Positions 36,065-49,020 of a stretch of 64,000 nucleotides of DNA are shown here, piece after piece. A program made the translations under genes and the position numbers. The stretch lies in contig OX421964.1 in the NCBI GenBank assembly GCA_949128115.1, positions 434,001 to 498,000 on the forward strand. Reading direction: 5' to 3'. Origin of the DNA: Anaspis maculata (taxonomy: Eukaryota > Arthropoda > Insecta > Coleoptera > Scraptiidae). Position 1 is the stretch's first letter; the number at the start of each line of letters is the position of its first letter. The notes under the pieces were generated by a model. That model searched no databases, was not told the origin of the DNA, and saw only the letters and a list, made by a program, of their open reading frames with translations.

Positions 36065-37740
36065 TTGAAGTCACGTGGGTTGAAATTTGAAGTCACGTGA
36101 GTTGGAGTTTGAAGTCTCGTGGGTTGAAACCTGAACTTTTTGGATAACAATTGTCTTTTTTTTTTCGATATTTGTGTTCGTTTGACGGATGTTGCGTTTG
36201 GAACAAGTAGCTGCCAACTCAAAAAGTGGTGACCGATCGTTTTTGAAGTCACGTGGGTTGGAGATTAACGTCACGTGGGTTGGAGCTCAAAGTCACGTGG
36301 GATAGGACCTGAACTTTCTGGATAACAATTGTGTCTTTTTCTTCGATATTTGTGTTCGTTTGACGGATGTTGCGTTTGGAACAAGTAGCTGCCAATTCCA
36401 AAAGTGGTGACGGATCGTTTTAAAAGTCACGTGAGTTGAAGCCTGGAGTTACGTGGGTTGAAGCCTGAAGTCACGTGGGTTGGAGCCCGAAGTCACGTGG
36501 GTTAGGACCTGAAATTTTTGGATAATAATTGTGTCTTTTTTTTTGATATTTGTGTTCGTTTGGGGGATGTTGCGTTTGGAACAAGTAGCTGCCAACTGAA
36601 AAAGTGGTGACCGATCGTTTTAAAAGTCACGTGGGTTGAAGTTTGAAGTCACGTGGGTTGGAGCCTGAAGTCACGTGGGTTCAAACTTGAACTTTTTGGA
36701 TAATAATTGTGTCTTTTCTTTTGATATTTGTGTTAGTTAACGGATGTTGCGTTTGGAACAAGTAGCTGCCAACTCAAAAAGTGGTGACCGATCGTTTTTA
36801 AAGTCACGAGGGTTGGAGTTTGAAGTCACGTGGGTTGGAGCTTGAAGTCACGTGGGTTAAGACCCGATCTTTTTGGATAACAATTGTGTCTTTTTTTTTT
36901 ATATTTGTGTTCGTTCGTCAGATGTTGCGTATGGAACAAGTAGCTGCCAACTCAAAAAGTGGTGACCGATCGTTTTTGAAGTCACGTGGGTTGGAGTTTG
37001 AAGTCACGTGGGTTGGAGCTTGAAGTCACGTGGGTTAGGACCTGAACTTTTTGGATAACAATTGTGTCTATTTTTTGATATTTTTGTTCGTCGGATGTTG
37101 CGTTTGGAACGAGTAGCAGCCAACTTAAGAAGTGGTGACCGATCGTTTTTGAAGTCACGTGGGTTGAAATTTGAAGTCACGTGGGTTGGAGTTTGAAGTC
37201 ACGTGGGTTGAAACCTGAACTTTTTGGATAACAATTGTCTTTTTTTTTTTTTCGATATTTGTGTTCGTTTGACGGATGTTGCGTTTGGAACAAGTAGCTG
37301 CCAACTCAAGAAGTGGTGACCGATCGTTTTTAAAGTCACGTGGGTTGGAGTTTGAAGTCACGTGGGTTGGAGCTTGAAGTCACGTGGGTTGAAACCTGAA
37401 CTTTTTGGATAACAATTGTCTTTTTTTTTTCGATATTTGTGTTCGTTTGACGGATGTTGCGTTTGGAACAAGTAGCTGCCAACTCAAAAAGTGGTGACCG
37501 ATCGTTTTTGAAGTCACGTGGGTTGGAGTTCGAAGTCACGTGGGTTGGAGCGCGAAGTCACGTGGGTTAGGACCTGAACTTTTTGGATAACAATTGTGTC
37601 TTTTTTTTTCGATATCTGTGTTCGTTTGACGGATGTTGCGTTTGGAACAAGTAGCTGCCAACTCCAAAAGTGGTGACGGATCGTTTTCCAAGTCACGTGG
37701 GTTGAAGCCTGGAGGCACGTGGGTTGAAGCCTGAAGTCAC
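36065..37740 (+). repeat. Higher-order block recurring at 52,690-54,365
   Basis: The offset is 16,625 bp. Shared landmarks include the gtatggaac variant (36,929 and 53,554), the gggggatg variant (36,564 and 53,189), the gagcgcgaag box and the gttttccaagtc variant (37,683 and 54,308). Copy 2 carries private changes such as gttacgtatgg for gttgcgtatgg. Confidence 0.8.
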
Positions 37741-40700
37741 GTGGGTTGGAGCCTGAAGTCACGTGGGTTAGGACCTGAAATTTTTGGATGACAATTGTGT
37801 CTTTTTTTCCGATATTTGTGTTCGTTTGACGGATGTTGCGTTTGGAACAAGTAGCTGCCAATTCCAAAAGTGGTGACGGATCGTTTTAAAAGTCACGTGG
37901 GTTGGAGCCTGGAGGCACGTGGGTTCAAACCTGATTCTTTTTGGATAACAATTGTGTCTATTTTTTGATATTTTTGTTCGTTCGTCGGATGTTGCGTTTG
38001 GAACGAGTAGCTGCCAACTCAAAAAGTGGTGACCGATCGTTTTTAAAGTCACGTGGGTTGAAGTTTGAAGTCACGTGGGTTGGAGCCTGAAGTCACGTGG
38101 GTTAAAACCCTCACTTTTTGGATAACAATCGTGTCTTTTTTTTTATATTTGTGTTCGTTCGTCAGATGTTGCGTTTGGAACGAGTAACTGCCAACTCCAA
38201 AAGTGGTGACCGATCGTTTTTAAAGTCACGTGAGTTGGAGTTTGAAGTCACGTGGGTTGGAGCCCAAAGTCACGTGTGTTGGAGCCTGGAGTCACGTGGG
38301 TTAGGACCTAAACTTTTTGGATAACAATTGTGTCTTCTTTTTCGATATTTGTGTTCTTTTGACGGATGTTGCGTTTGGAACAAGTAGCTGCCAACTCCAA
38401 AAGTGGTGACGGATCGTTTTAAAAGTCACGTGGGTTGAAGCCTGGAGTCACGTGGGTTGAAGCTTGAAGTCACGTGGGTTGGAGCCTGAAGTCACGTGGG
38501 TTAGGACCTGAATTTTTGGATAACAATTGTGTCTTTTTTTTTATATTTGTGTTCGTTTGACGGATGTTTCGTTTGGAACAAGTAGCTGCCAACTCAAAAA
38601 GTGGTGACCGATCGTTTTTAAAGTCACGTGGGTTGAAGTTTGAAGTCACGTGGGTTGGAGCCTGAAGTCACGTGGGTTCAAAACTAAACATTTTGGACAA
38701 TAATTGAGTCTTTTCTTTTGATATTTGTGTTAGTTAACGGATGTTGCGTTTGTAACAAGTAGCTGCCAACTCAAGAAGTGGTGACCAATCGTTTTTAAAG
38801 TCACGTGGGTTGGAATTTGAAGTCACGTGGGTTGGAGCGTGAAGTCACGTGGGTTAAGACCTGAACTTTCTGGATAACAATTGTGTCTTTTTTTTTATAT
38901 TTGTGTTCGTTCGTCAGATGTTGCGTTTGGAACAAGTAGCTGCCAACTCAAAATGTGGTGACCGATCGTTTTTAAAGTCACGTGGGTTGGAGTTTAAAGT
39001 CACGTGGGTTGGAGCCCGGAGTCACGTGGGTTAGGACCTGAACTTTTTGGATAACAATTTTGTCTATTTTTTGATATTTTTGTTCGTTCGACGGATGTTG
39101 CGTTTGGAACGAGTAGAAGCCAACTTAAAAAGTGGTGACCGATCGTTTTTAAAGTCACGTGGGTTGAAATTTGAAGTCACGTGGGTTGGAGTTTGGAGTC
39201 ACGTGGGTTGAAACCTAAACTTTTTGGATGACAATTGTCTTTTTTTTTCTTCGATATTTGAGTTCGTTTGACGGATGTTGCGTTTGGACCAAGTAGCTGC
39301 CAACTCAAAAAGTGGTGACCGATCGTTTTTAAAGTCACGTGGGTTGGAGTTTGAAGTCACGTGGGTTGGAGCTCGAAGTCACGTGGGTTAGAACCTAAAC
39401 TTTTTGGATAACAATTGTGTTTTTTTTTTGATATTTTTGTTCGTTCGTCGGATGTTGCGTTTGGAACGAGTAGCAGCCAACTTAAAAAATGGTGACCGAT
39501 CGTTTTTTAAGTCACGTGGGTTAAAATTTGAAGTCACGTGGGTTGGAGTTTGAAGTCACGTGGGTTGAAACCTGAATTTTTTGGATAACAATTGTCTTTT
39601 TTTTTTCGATATTTGTGTTCGTTTGACGGATGTTGCGTTTGGAACAAGTAGCTGCTAACTCTAAAAGTGGTGACCGATCGTTTTCAAAGTCACGTGGGTT
39701 GAAGTTTGATGTCACGTGGGTTGGAGCCTAAAGTCACGTGGGTTCAAACCTGAACTTTTTGGATAACAATTGTGTCTATTTTTTGATATTTTTGTTCGTT
39801 CGTTGGATGTTGCGTTTGAAACGAGTAGCTGCCAACTAAAAAAGTGGTGACCGATCGTTTTTAAAGTCACGTGAGTTGAAGTTTGAAGTCACGTGGGTTG
39901 GAGCCTGAAGTCACGTGGGTTCAAACCTGAACTTTTTAGATAACAATTGTGTCTATTTTTTGATATTTTTGTTCGTTCGTCGGATGTTGCGTTTGGAACG
40001 AGTAGCTGCCAACTCCAAAAGTGGTGACCGATCGTTTTAAAAGTCACGTGGGTTAAAGTTTGAAGTCACGTGGGCTGGAGCCTGAAGTCACGTGGGTTTA
40101 AACCTTAACTTTTTGGATAACAATTGTGTCTTTTTTTTTGATATTTGTGTTCGTTCGTCAGATGTTGCGTTTGGAACAAGTAGCTGCCAACTCAAAAAGT
40201 GGTGACCGATCGTTTTCAAAGTCACGTGGGTTGGAGCCTGAAGTCACGTGGGTTAGGACCTGAAATTTTTGGATAACAATTGTGTCTTTTTTTTGATATT
40301 TGTGTTCGTTTGGCGGATGTTGCGTTTGGAACAAGTAGCTGCCAACTGAAAAAGTGGTGACCGATCGTTTTAAAAGTCACGTGGGTTGAAGTTTGAAGTC
40401 ACGTGGGTTGGAGCCTGAAGTCACGTGGGTTCAAACTTGAACTTTTTGGATAATAATTGTGTCTTTTCTTTTGATATTTGTGTTAGTTAACGGATGTTGC
40501 GTTTGGAACAAGTAGCTGCCAACTCAAAAAGTGGTGACCGATCGTTTTTAAAGTCACGTGGGTTGGAGTTTGAAGTCACGTGGGTTGGAGCTTGAAGTCA
40601 CGTGGGTTAAGACCTGAACTTTTTGGATAACAATTGTGTCTTTTTTTGATATTTGTGTTCGTTCGTCAGATGTTGCGTTTGGAACAAGTAGCTGCCAACT

Positions 40701-43700
40701 CAAAAAGTGGTGACCGATCGCTTTGAAAGTCACGTGGGTTGGAGTTTGAAGTCACGTGGGTTGGAGCTTGAAGTCACGTGGGTTAAGACCTGAACTTTTT
40801 GGATAACAATTGTGTCTATTTTTTGATATTTTTGTTCGTCGGATGTTGCGTTTGGAACGAGTAGCAGCCAACTTGAAAAGTGGTGACCGATCGTTTTTGA
40901 AGTCACGTGGGTTGAAATTTGAAGTCACGTTGGTTGGAGTTTGAAGTCACGTGGGTTGAAACCTGAACTTTTTGGATAACAATTGTCTTTTTTTTTTCGA
41001 TATTTGTGTTCGTTTGACGGATGTTGCGTTTGGAACAAGTAGCTGCCAACTCAAAAAGTGGTGACCGATCGTTTTTAAAGTCACGTGGGATGGAGCTCGA
41101 AGTCACGTGGGTTAAGACCTGAACTTTTTGGATAACAATTGTGTCTTTTTTTTCGATATTTGTGTTCGTTTGACGGATGTTGCGTTTGGAACGAGTAGCT
41201 GCCAACTTAAAAAGAGGTGACCGATCGTTCTTGAAGTCACGTCGGTTGAAGTTTGAAGTCACGTGGGTTGAAGCCTGAAGTCACGTGGGTTCAAACCTGA
41301 ACTTTTTAGATAACTATTGTGTCTATTTTTTGATATTTTTGTTCGTTCGTCGGATGTTGCGTTTGGAACGAGTAGCTGCCAACTCCAGAAGTGGTGACCG
41401 ATCGTTTTAAAAGTCACGTGGGTTGGAGTTTGAAGTCACGTGGGCTGGAGCCTGAAGTCACGTGTGTTAAAACCTTAACTTTTTGGATAACAATTGTGTC
41501 TTTTTTTTTATATTTGTGTTCGTTCGTCAGATGTTGCGTTTGGAACAAGTAGCTGCCAATTCAAAAAGTGGTGACCGATCGTTTTTGAAGTCACGTGGGT
41601 TGGAGTTTGAAGTCACGTGGGTTGGAGCCCGGAGTCACGTGGGTTAGGACCTGGACTTTTTGGATAACAATTGTGTCTTTTTCTTCGATATTTGTGTTCG
41701 TTCGTCAGATGTTGCGTTTGGAACAAGTAGCAGCCAACTCAAAAAGTGGTGACCGATCGTTTTGAAAGTCACGTGGGTTGGAGTTTGAAGTCACGTGGGT
41801 TGGAGCTTGAAGTCACGTGGGTTAAGACCTGAACTTTTTGGATAACAATTGTGTCTATTTTTTGATATTTTTGTTCGTCGGATGTTGCGTTTGGAACGAG
41901 TAGCAGCCAACTTGAAAAGTGGTGACCGATCGTTTTTGAAGTCACGTGGGTTGAAATTTGAAGTCACGTTGGTTGGAGTTTGAAGTCACGTGGGTTGAAA
42001 CCTGAACTTTTTGGATAACAATTGTCTTTTTTTTTTCGATATTTGTGTTCGTTTGACGGATGTTGCGTTTGGAACAAGTAGCTGCCAACTCAAAAAGTGG
42101 TGACCGATCGTTTTTAAAGTCACGTGGGTTGGAGTTTGAAGTCACGTGGGATGGAGCTCGAAGTCACGTGGGTTCAAACCTTAACTTTTTGGATAACTAT
42201 TGTGTCTATTTTTTGATATTTTTGTTCGTTCGTCGGATGTTGCGTTTGAAACGAGTAGCTGCCAACTTAAAAAGAGGTGACCGATCGTTCTTGAAGTCAC
42301 GTCGGTTGAAGTTTGAAGTCACGTGGGTTGAAGCCTGAAGTCACGTGGGTTCAAACCTGAACTTTTTAGATAACTATTGTGTCTATTTTTTGATATTTTT
42401 GTTCGTTCGTCGGATGTTGCGTTTGGAACGAGTAGCTGCCAACTCCAGAAGTGGTGACCGATCGTTTTAAAAGTCACGTGGGTTGGAGTTTGAAGTCACG
42501 TGGGCTGGAGCCTGAAGTCACGTGTGTTAAAACCTTAACTTTTTGGATAACAATTGTGTCTTTTTTTTTATATTTGTGTTCGTTCGTCAGATGTTGCGTT
42601 TGGAACAAGTAGCTGCCAATTCAAAAAGTGGTGACCGATCGTTTTTGAAGCACGTGGGTTGGAGTTTGAAGTCACGTGGGTTGGAGCCCGGAGTCACGTG
42701 GGTTAGGACCTGGACTTTTTGGATAACAATTGTGTCTTTTTCTTCGATATTTGTGTTCGTTTGTCAGATGTTGCGTTTGGAACAAGTAGCAGCCAACTCA
42801 AAAAGTGGTGACCGATCGTTTTTAAAGTCACGTGGGTTGGAGTTTGAAGTCACGTGGGTTGGAGCTTGGAGTCACGTGGGTTAGGACCTGAACTTTTTGG
42901 ATAACAATTGTGTCTATTTTTTGATATTTTTGTTCGTTCGTCGGATGTTGCGTTTGGAACGAGTAGCAGCCAACTTAAAAAGTGGTGACCGATCGTTTTT
43001 GAAGTCACGTGGGTTGAAATTTGAAGTCACGTGGGTTGGAGTTTGAGTCACGTGGGTTGAAACCTAAACTTCTTGGATAACAATTGTCTTTTTTTTTCTT
43101 CGATATTTGTGTTCGTTTGACGGATGTTGCGTTTGGAAAAAGTAGCTGCCAACTCAAAAAGTGGTGACCGATCGTTTTTAAAGTCACGTGGGTTGGAGTT
43201 TGAAGTCACGTGGGTTGGAGCCCAAAGTCACGTGTGTTGGAGCCTGGAGTCACGTGGGTTAGGACCTAAACTTTTTGGATAACAATTGTGTCTTTTTTTT
43301 CGATATTTGTGTTCTTTTGACGGATGTTGCGTTTGGAACAAGTAGCTGCCAACTCCAAAAGTGGTGACGGATCGTTTTAAAAGTCACGTGGGTTGAAGCC
43401 TGGAGTCACGTGGGTTGAAGCTTGAAGTCACGTGGGTTGGAGCCTGAAGTCACGTGGGTTAGGACCTGAATTTTTGGATAACAATTGTGTCTTTTTTTTT
43501 ATATTTGTGTTCGTTTGACGGATGTTGCGTTTGGAACAAGTAGCTGCCAACTCAAAAAGTTGTGACCGATCGTTTTTAAAGTCACGTGGGTTGAAGTTTG
43601 AAGTCACGTGGGTTGGAGCCTGAAGTCACGTGGGTTCAAAACTAAACATTTTGGACAATAATTGAGTCTTTTCTTTTGATATTTGTGTTAGTTAACGGAT

Positions 43701-44099
43701 GTTGCGTTTGTAACAAGTAGCTGCCAACTCAAGAAGTGGTGACCAATCGTTTTTAAAGTCACGTGGGTTGGAATTTGAAGTCACGTGGGTTAGAGCGTGA
43801 AGTCACGTGGGTTAAGACCTGAACTTTCTGGATAACAATTGTGTCTTTTTTTTTTATATTTGTGTTCGTTCGTCAGATGTTGCGTTTGGAACAAGTAGCT
43901 GCCAACTCAAAAAGTGGTGACCGATCGTTTTTAAGTCACGTGGGTTGGAGTTTAAAGTCACGTGGGTTGGAGCCCGGAGTCACGTGGGTTAGGACCTGAA
44001 CTTTTTGGATAACAATTTTGTCTATTTTTTGATATTTTTGTTCGTTCGACGGATGTTGCGTTTGGAACGAGTAGAAGCCAACTTAAAAAGTGGTGACCG

Positions 44100-45700
44100 A
44101 TCGTTTTTAAAGTCACGTGGGTTGAAATTTGAAGTCACGTGGGTTGGAGTTTGGAGTCACGTGGGTTGAAACCTAAACTTTTTGGATGACAATTGTCTTT
44201 TTTTTTCTTCGATATTTGAGTTCGTTTGACGGATGTTGCGTTTGGAACAAGTAGCTGCCAACTCAAAAAGTGGTGACCGATCGTTTTTAAAGTCACGTGG
44301 GTTGGAGTTTGAAGTCACGTGGGTTGGAGCTCGAAGTCACGTGGGTTAGAACCTAAACTTTTTGGATAACAATTGTGTTTTTTTTTTGATATTTTTGTCC
44401 GTCCGTCGGATGTTGCGTTTGGAACGAGTAGCAGCCAACTTAAAAAATGGTGACCGATCGTTTTTTAAGTCACGTGGGTTAAAATTTGAAGTCACGTGGG
44501 TTGGAGTTTGAAGTCACGTGGGTTGAAACCTGATATTTTTTGGATAACAATTGTCTTTTTTTTTTCGATATTTGTGTTCGTTTGACGGATGTTGCGTTTG
44601 GAACAAGTAGCTGCTAACTCAAAAAGTGGTGACCGATCGTTTTCAAAGTCACGTGGGTTGAAGTTTGATGTCACGTGGGTTGGAGCCTTAAGTCACGTGG
44701 GTTCAAACCTGAACTTTTTGGATAACAATTGTGTCTATTTTTTGATATTTTTGTTCGTTCGTCGGATGTTGCGTTTGAAACGAGTAGCTGCCAACTAAAA
44801 AAGTGGTGACCGATCGTTTTTGAAGTCACGTGGGTTGAAGTTTGAAGTCACGTGGGTTGGAGCCTGAAGTCACGTGGGTTCAAACCTGAACTTTTTAGAT
44901 AACAATTGTGTCTATTTTTTGATATTTTTGTTCGTTCGTCGGATGTTGCGTTTGAAACGAGTAGCTGCCAACTTAAAAAGTGGTGACCGATCGTTTTTAA
45001 AGTCACGTGGGTTGAAGTTTGAAGTCACGTGGGTTGGAGCCTGAAGTCACGTGGGTTCAAACCTGAACTTTTTAGATAACAATTGTGTCTATTTTTTGAT
45101 ATTTTTGTTCGTTCGTCGGATGTTGCGTTTGGAACGAGTAGCTGCCAACTCCAAAAGTGGTGACCGATTGTTTTAAAAGTCACGTGTGTTGAAGTTTGAA
45201 GTCACGTGGGCTGGAGCCTGAAGTCACGTGGGTTAAAACCTTAACTTTTTGGATATCAATTGTGTCTTTTTTCTTGATATTTGTGTTCGTTCGTCAGATG
45301 TTGCGTTTGGAACAAGTAGCTGCCAACTCAAAAAGTGGTGACCGATCGTTTTTAAAGTCACGTGGGTTGGAGTTTGAAGTCACGTGGGTTGGAGCCCGGA
45401 GTCACGTGGGTTGGGACCTGAATTTTTTGGATAACAATTGTGTCTATTTTTTGATATTTTTGTTCGTTCGTCGGATGTTGCGTTTGGAACGAGTAGCTGC
45501 CAACTTAAAAAGTGTCGACCGATCGTTTTTGAAGTCACGTGGGTTGAAGTTTGAAGTCACGTGGGTTGGAGCCTGAAGTCACGTGGGTTGAAACCTGAAC
45601 TTTTTGGATAACGATTGTCTTTTTTTTTATGATATTTGTGTTCGTTCGACGGATGCTGCGTTTGGAACAAGTAGCTGCCAACTCAAAAAGTGGTGACCGA
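44100..45700 (+). repeat. Higher-order block recurring at about 59,894-61,494
   Basis: The offset is 15,794 bp. It is an X-type block with the gatgtcacgtggg box followed by a four-monomer run leading to the gatatcaattg and gtcgaccgatcg variants. A related arrangement lies at about 18.6-20.3 kb, left of the transposon. Confidence 0.75.
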
Positions 45701-48700
45701 TCGTTCTTGAAGTCACGTGGGTTGGAGCTCAAAGTCACGTGGGATAGGACCTGAACTTTCTGGATACTAATTGTGTCTTTTTCTTCGATATTTGTGTTCG
45801 TTTGACGGATGTTGCGTTTGGAACAAGTAGCTGCCAATTCCAAAAGTGGTGACGGATCGTTTTAAAAGTCACGTGAGTTGAATCCTGGAGGCACGTGGGT
45901 TGAAGCCTGAAGTCACGTGGGTTGGAGCCTGAAGTCACGTGAGTTAGGACCTGAAATTTTTGGATAACAATTGTGTCTTTTTTTAGATATTTGTGTTCGT
46001 TTGGCGGATGTTGCGTTTGGAACAAGTAGCAGCCAACTGAAAAAGTGGTGACCGATCGTTTTAAAAGTCACGTGGGTTGAAGTTTGAAGTCACGTGGGTT
46101 GGAGCCTGAAGTCACGTGGGTTCAAACTTGAACTTTTTGGATAATAATTGAGTCTTTTCTTTTGATATTTGTGTTAGTTAACGGATGTTGCGTTTGGAAC
46201 AAGTAGCTGCCAACTCAAAAAGTGGTGACCGATCGTTTTTAAAGTCACGTGGGTTGGAGTTTGAAGTCACGTGGGTTGGAGCTTGAAGTCACGTGGGTTA
46301 AGACCTGAACTTTTTGGATAACAATTGTCTTTTTTTTTTATATTTGTGTTCGTTCGTCAGATGTTGCGTTTGGAACAAGTAGCTGCCAACTCAAAAAGTG
46401 GTGACCGATCGTTTTTGAAGTCACGTGGGTTGGAGTTTGAAGTCACGTAGGTTGGAGCTTGAAGTCACGTGGGTTGGAGCCTGAAGTCACGTGGAATAGG
46501 ACCTGAAATGTTTGGATAACAATTGTGTCTTTTTTTTTATATTTGTGTTCGTTTGACGGATGTTGCGTTTGGAACAAGTAGCTGCTAACTCAAAAAGTGG
46601 TGACCGATCGTTTTTAAAGTCACGTGGGTTGAAATTTGAAGTCACGAGGGTACGAGTTTTGAGTCACGTGGGTTGAAACCTAAACTTTTTGGATAACAAT
46701 TGTCTTTTTTTTTTCGATATTTGTGTTCGTTTGACGGATGTTGCGTTTGGAACAAGTAGCTGCTAAGTCGAAAAGTGGTGACCGATTGTTTTCAAAGTCG
46801 CGTGGGTTGAAGTTTGAAGTCACGTGGGTTGGAGCCTGAAGTCACGTGGGTTCAAACCTGACTTTTTTGGATAACAATTGTGTCTATTTTTTGATATTTT
46901 TGTTCGTTCGTCGGATGTTGCGTTTGAAACGAGTAGCTGCCAACTAAAAAAGTGGTGACCGATCGTTTTCAAAGTCACGTGGGTTGAAGTTTGAAGTCAC
47001 GTGGGTTGGAGCCTGAAGTCACGTGGGTTCAAACCTGAACTTTTTAGATAACAATTGTGTCTATTTTTTGATATTTTTGTTCGTTCGTCGGATGTTGCGT
47101 TTGGAACAAGTAGCTGCCAACTCCAAAAGTGGTGACCGATCGTTTTAAAAGTCACGTGGGTTGAAAATTGAAGTCACGTGGGCTGGAGCCTGAAGTCACG
47201 TGGGATAGGACCTGAACTTTCTGGATAACAATTGTGTCTTTTTCTTCGATATTTGTGTTCGTTTGACGGATGTTGCGTTTGGAACAAGTAGCTGCCAATT
47301 CCAAAAGTGGTGACGGATCGTTTCAAAAGTCACGTGAGTTGAAGCCTGGAGGCACGTGGGTTGAAGCCTGAAGTCACGTCGGTTGGAGCCCGAAGTCACG
47401 TGGGTTAGGACCTGAAATTTTTGGATAATAATTGTGTCTTTTTTTTTTATATATTCGTGTTCGTTTGGCGGATGTTGCGTTTGGAACAAGTAGCTGCCAA
47501 CTGAAAAAGTGGTGACCGATCGTTTTAAAAGTCACGTGGGTTGAAGTTTGAAGTCACAGGGGTTGGAGCCTGAAGTCACGTGGGTTCAAACTTGAACTTT
47601 TTGGATAATAATTGTGTCTTTTCTTTTGATATTTGTGTTAGTTAACGGATGTTGCGTTTGGAACAAGTAGCTGCCAACTCAAAAAGTGGTGACCGATCGT
47701 TTTTAAAGTCACGAGGGTTGGAGTTTGAAGTCACGTGGGTTGGTGCTTGAAGTCACGTAGGTTAAGACCCGATCTTTTTGGATAACAATTGTGTCTTTTT
47801 TTTTTATATTTGTGTTCGTTCGTCAGATGTTGCGTTTGGAACAAGTAGCTGCCAACTCAAAAAGTGGTGACCGATCGTTTTTGAAGTCACGTGGGTTGGA
47901 GTTTGAAGTCACGTGGGTTGGAGCTTGAAGTCACGTGGGTTAAGACCTGAACTTTTTGGATAACAATTGTGTCTATTTTTTGATATTTTTGTTCGTCGGA
48001 TGTTGCGTTTGGAACGAGTAGCAGCCAACTTAAAAAGTGGTTACCGATCGTTTTTGAAGTCACGTGGGTTGGATTTTGAAGTCACGTGGGTTGAAACCTG
48101 AACTTTTTGGATAACAATTGTCTTTTTTTTTTCGGTATTTGTGTTCGTTTGACGGATGTTGCGTTTGGAACAAGTAGCTGCCAACTCAAAAAGTGCTGAC
48201 CGATCGTTTTGAAAGTCACGTGGGTTGGAGTTCGAAGTCACGTGGGATGGAGCTCGAAGTCACGTGGGTTAGGACCTGAACTTTTTGGATAACAATTTTG
48301 TCTTTTTTTTCGATATTTGTGTTTGTTTGACGGATGTTGCGTTTGGAACAAGTAGCTGCCAACTCCAAAAGTGGTGCCGAATCGTTTCAAAAGTCACGTG
48401 GGTTGAAGCCTGGAGGCACGTGAGTTGAAGCCTGAAGTCACGTGGGTTGGAGCCTGAAGTCACGTGGAATAGGAACTGAAATTTTTGGATAACAATTCTG
48501 TCTTTTTTTTTATATTTGTGTTCATTTGACGGATGTTGGATGTCACGTGGGTTGGAGCCTGAAGTCACGTGGGTTCAAACTTGAACTTTTTGGATGATAA
48601 TTGTGTCTTTTCTTTTGATATTTGTGTTAGTTAACGGATGTTGCGTTTGGAACAAGTAGCTGCCAACTCAAAAAGTGGTGACCGATCGTTTTTAAAGTCA

Positions 48701-49020
48701 CGAGGGTTGGAGTTTGAAGTCACGTGGGTTGGAGCTTGAAGTCACGTGGGTAAGGACCTGAACTTTTTGGATAACAATTGTGTCTTTTTTTTTTATATTT
48801 GTGTTCGTTCGTCAGATGTTGCGTTTGGAACAAGTAGCTGCCAACTCAAAAAGTGGTGACCTATCGTTTTTGAAGTCACGTGGGTTGGAGCTTGAAGTCA
48901 CGTGGGTTAAGACCTGAACTTTTTGGATAACAATTGTGTCTATTTTTTGATATTTTTGTTCGTCGGATGTTGCGTTTGGAACGAGTAGCAGCCAACTTAA
49001 AAAGTGGTGACCGATCGTTT
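45352..49020 (+). repeat. Tandem higher-order unit of 3,669 bp, copy 1
   Basis: This is repeated head-to-tail by 49,021-52,689. Only a few single-base differences were noticed, such as cacagggg at about 47,557 versus cacgtggg in copy 2. The unit includes a gatgctgcg monomer, the cacgagggtacgag box, a Z-type block and the truncated monomer. Confidence 0.88.
48531..48635 (+). repeat. Truncated 105-bp monomer, copy 2
   Basis: Same junction as at 35,575, exactly 12,956 bp downstream, within a block matching about 34.0-36.0 kb. Confidence 0.85.
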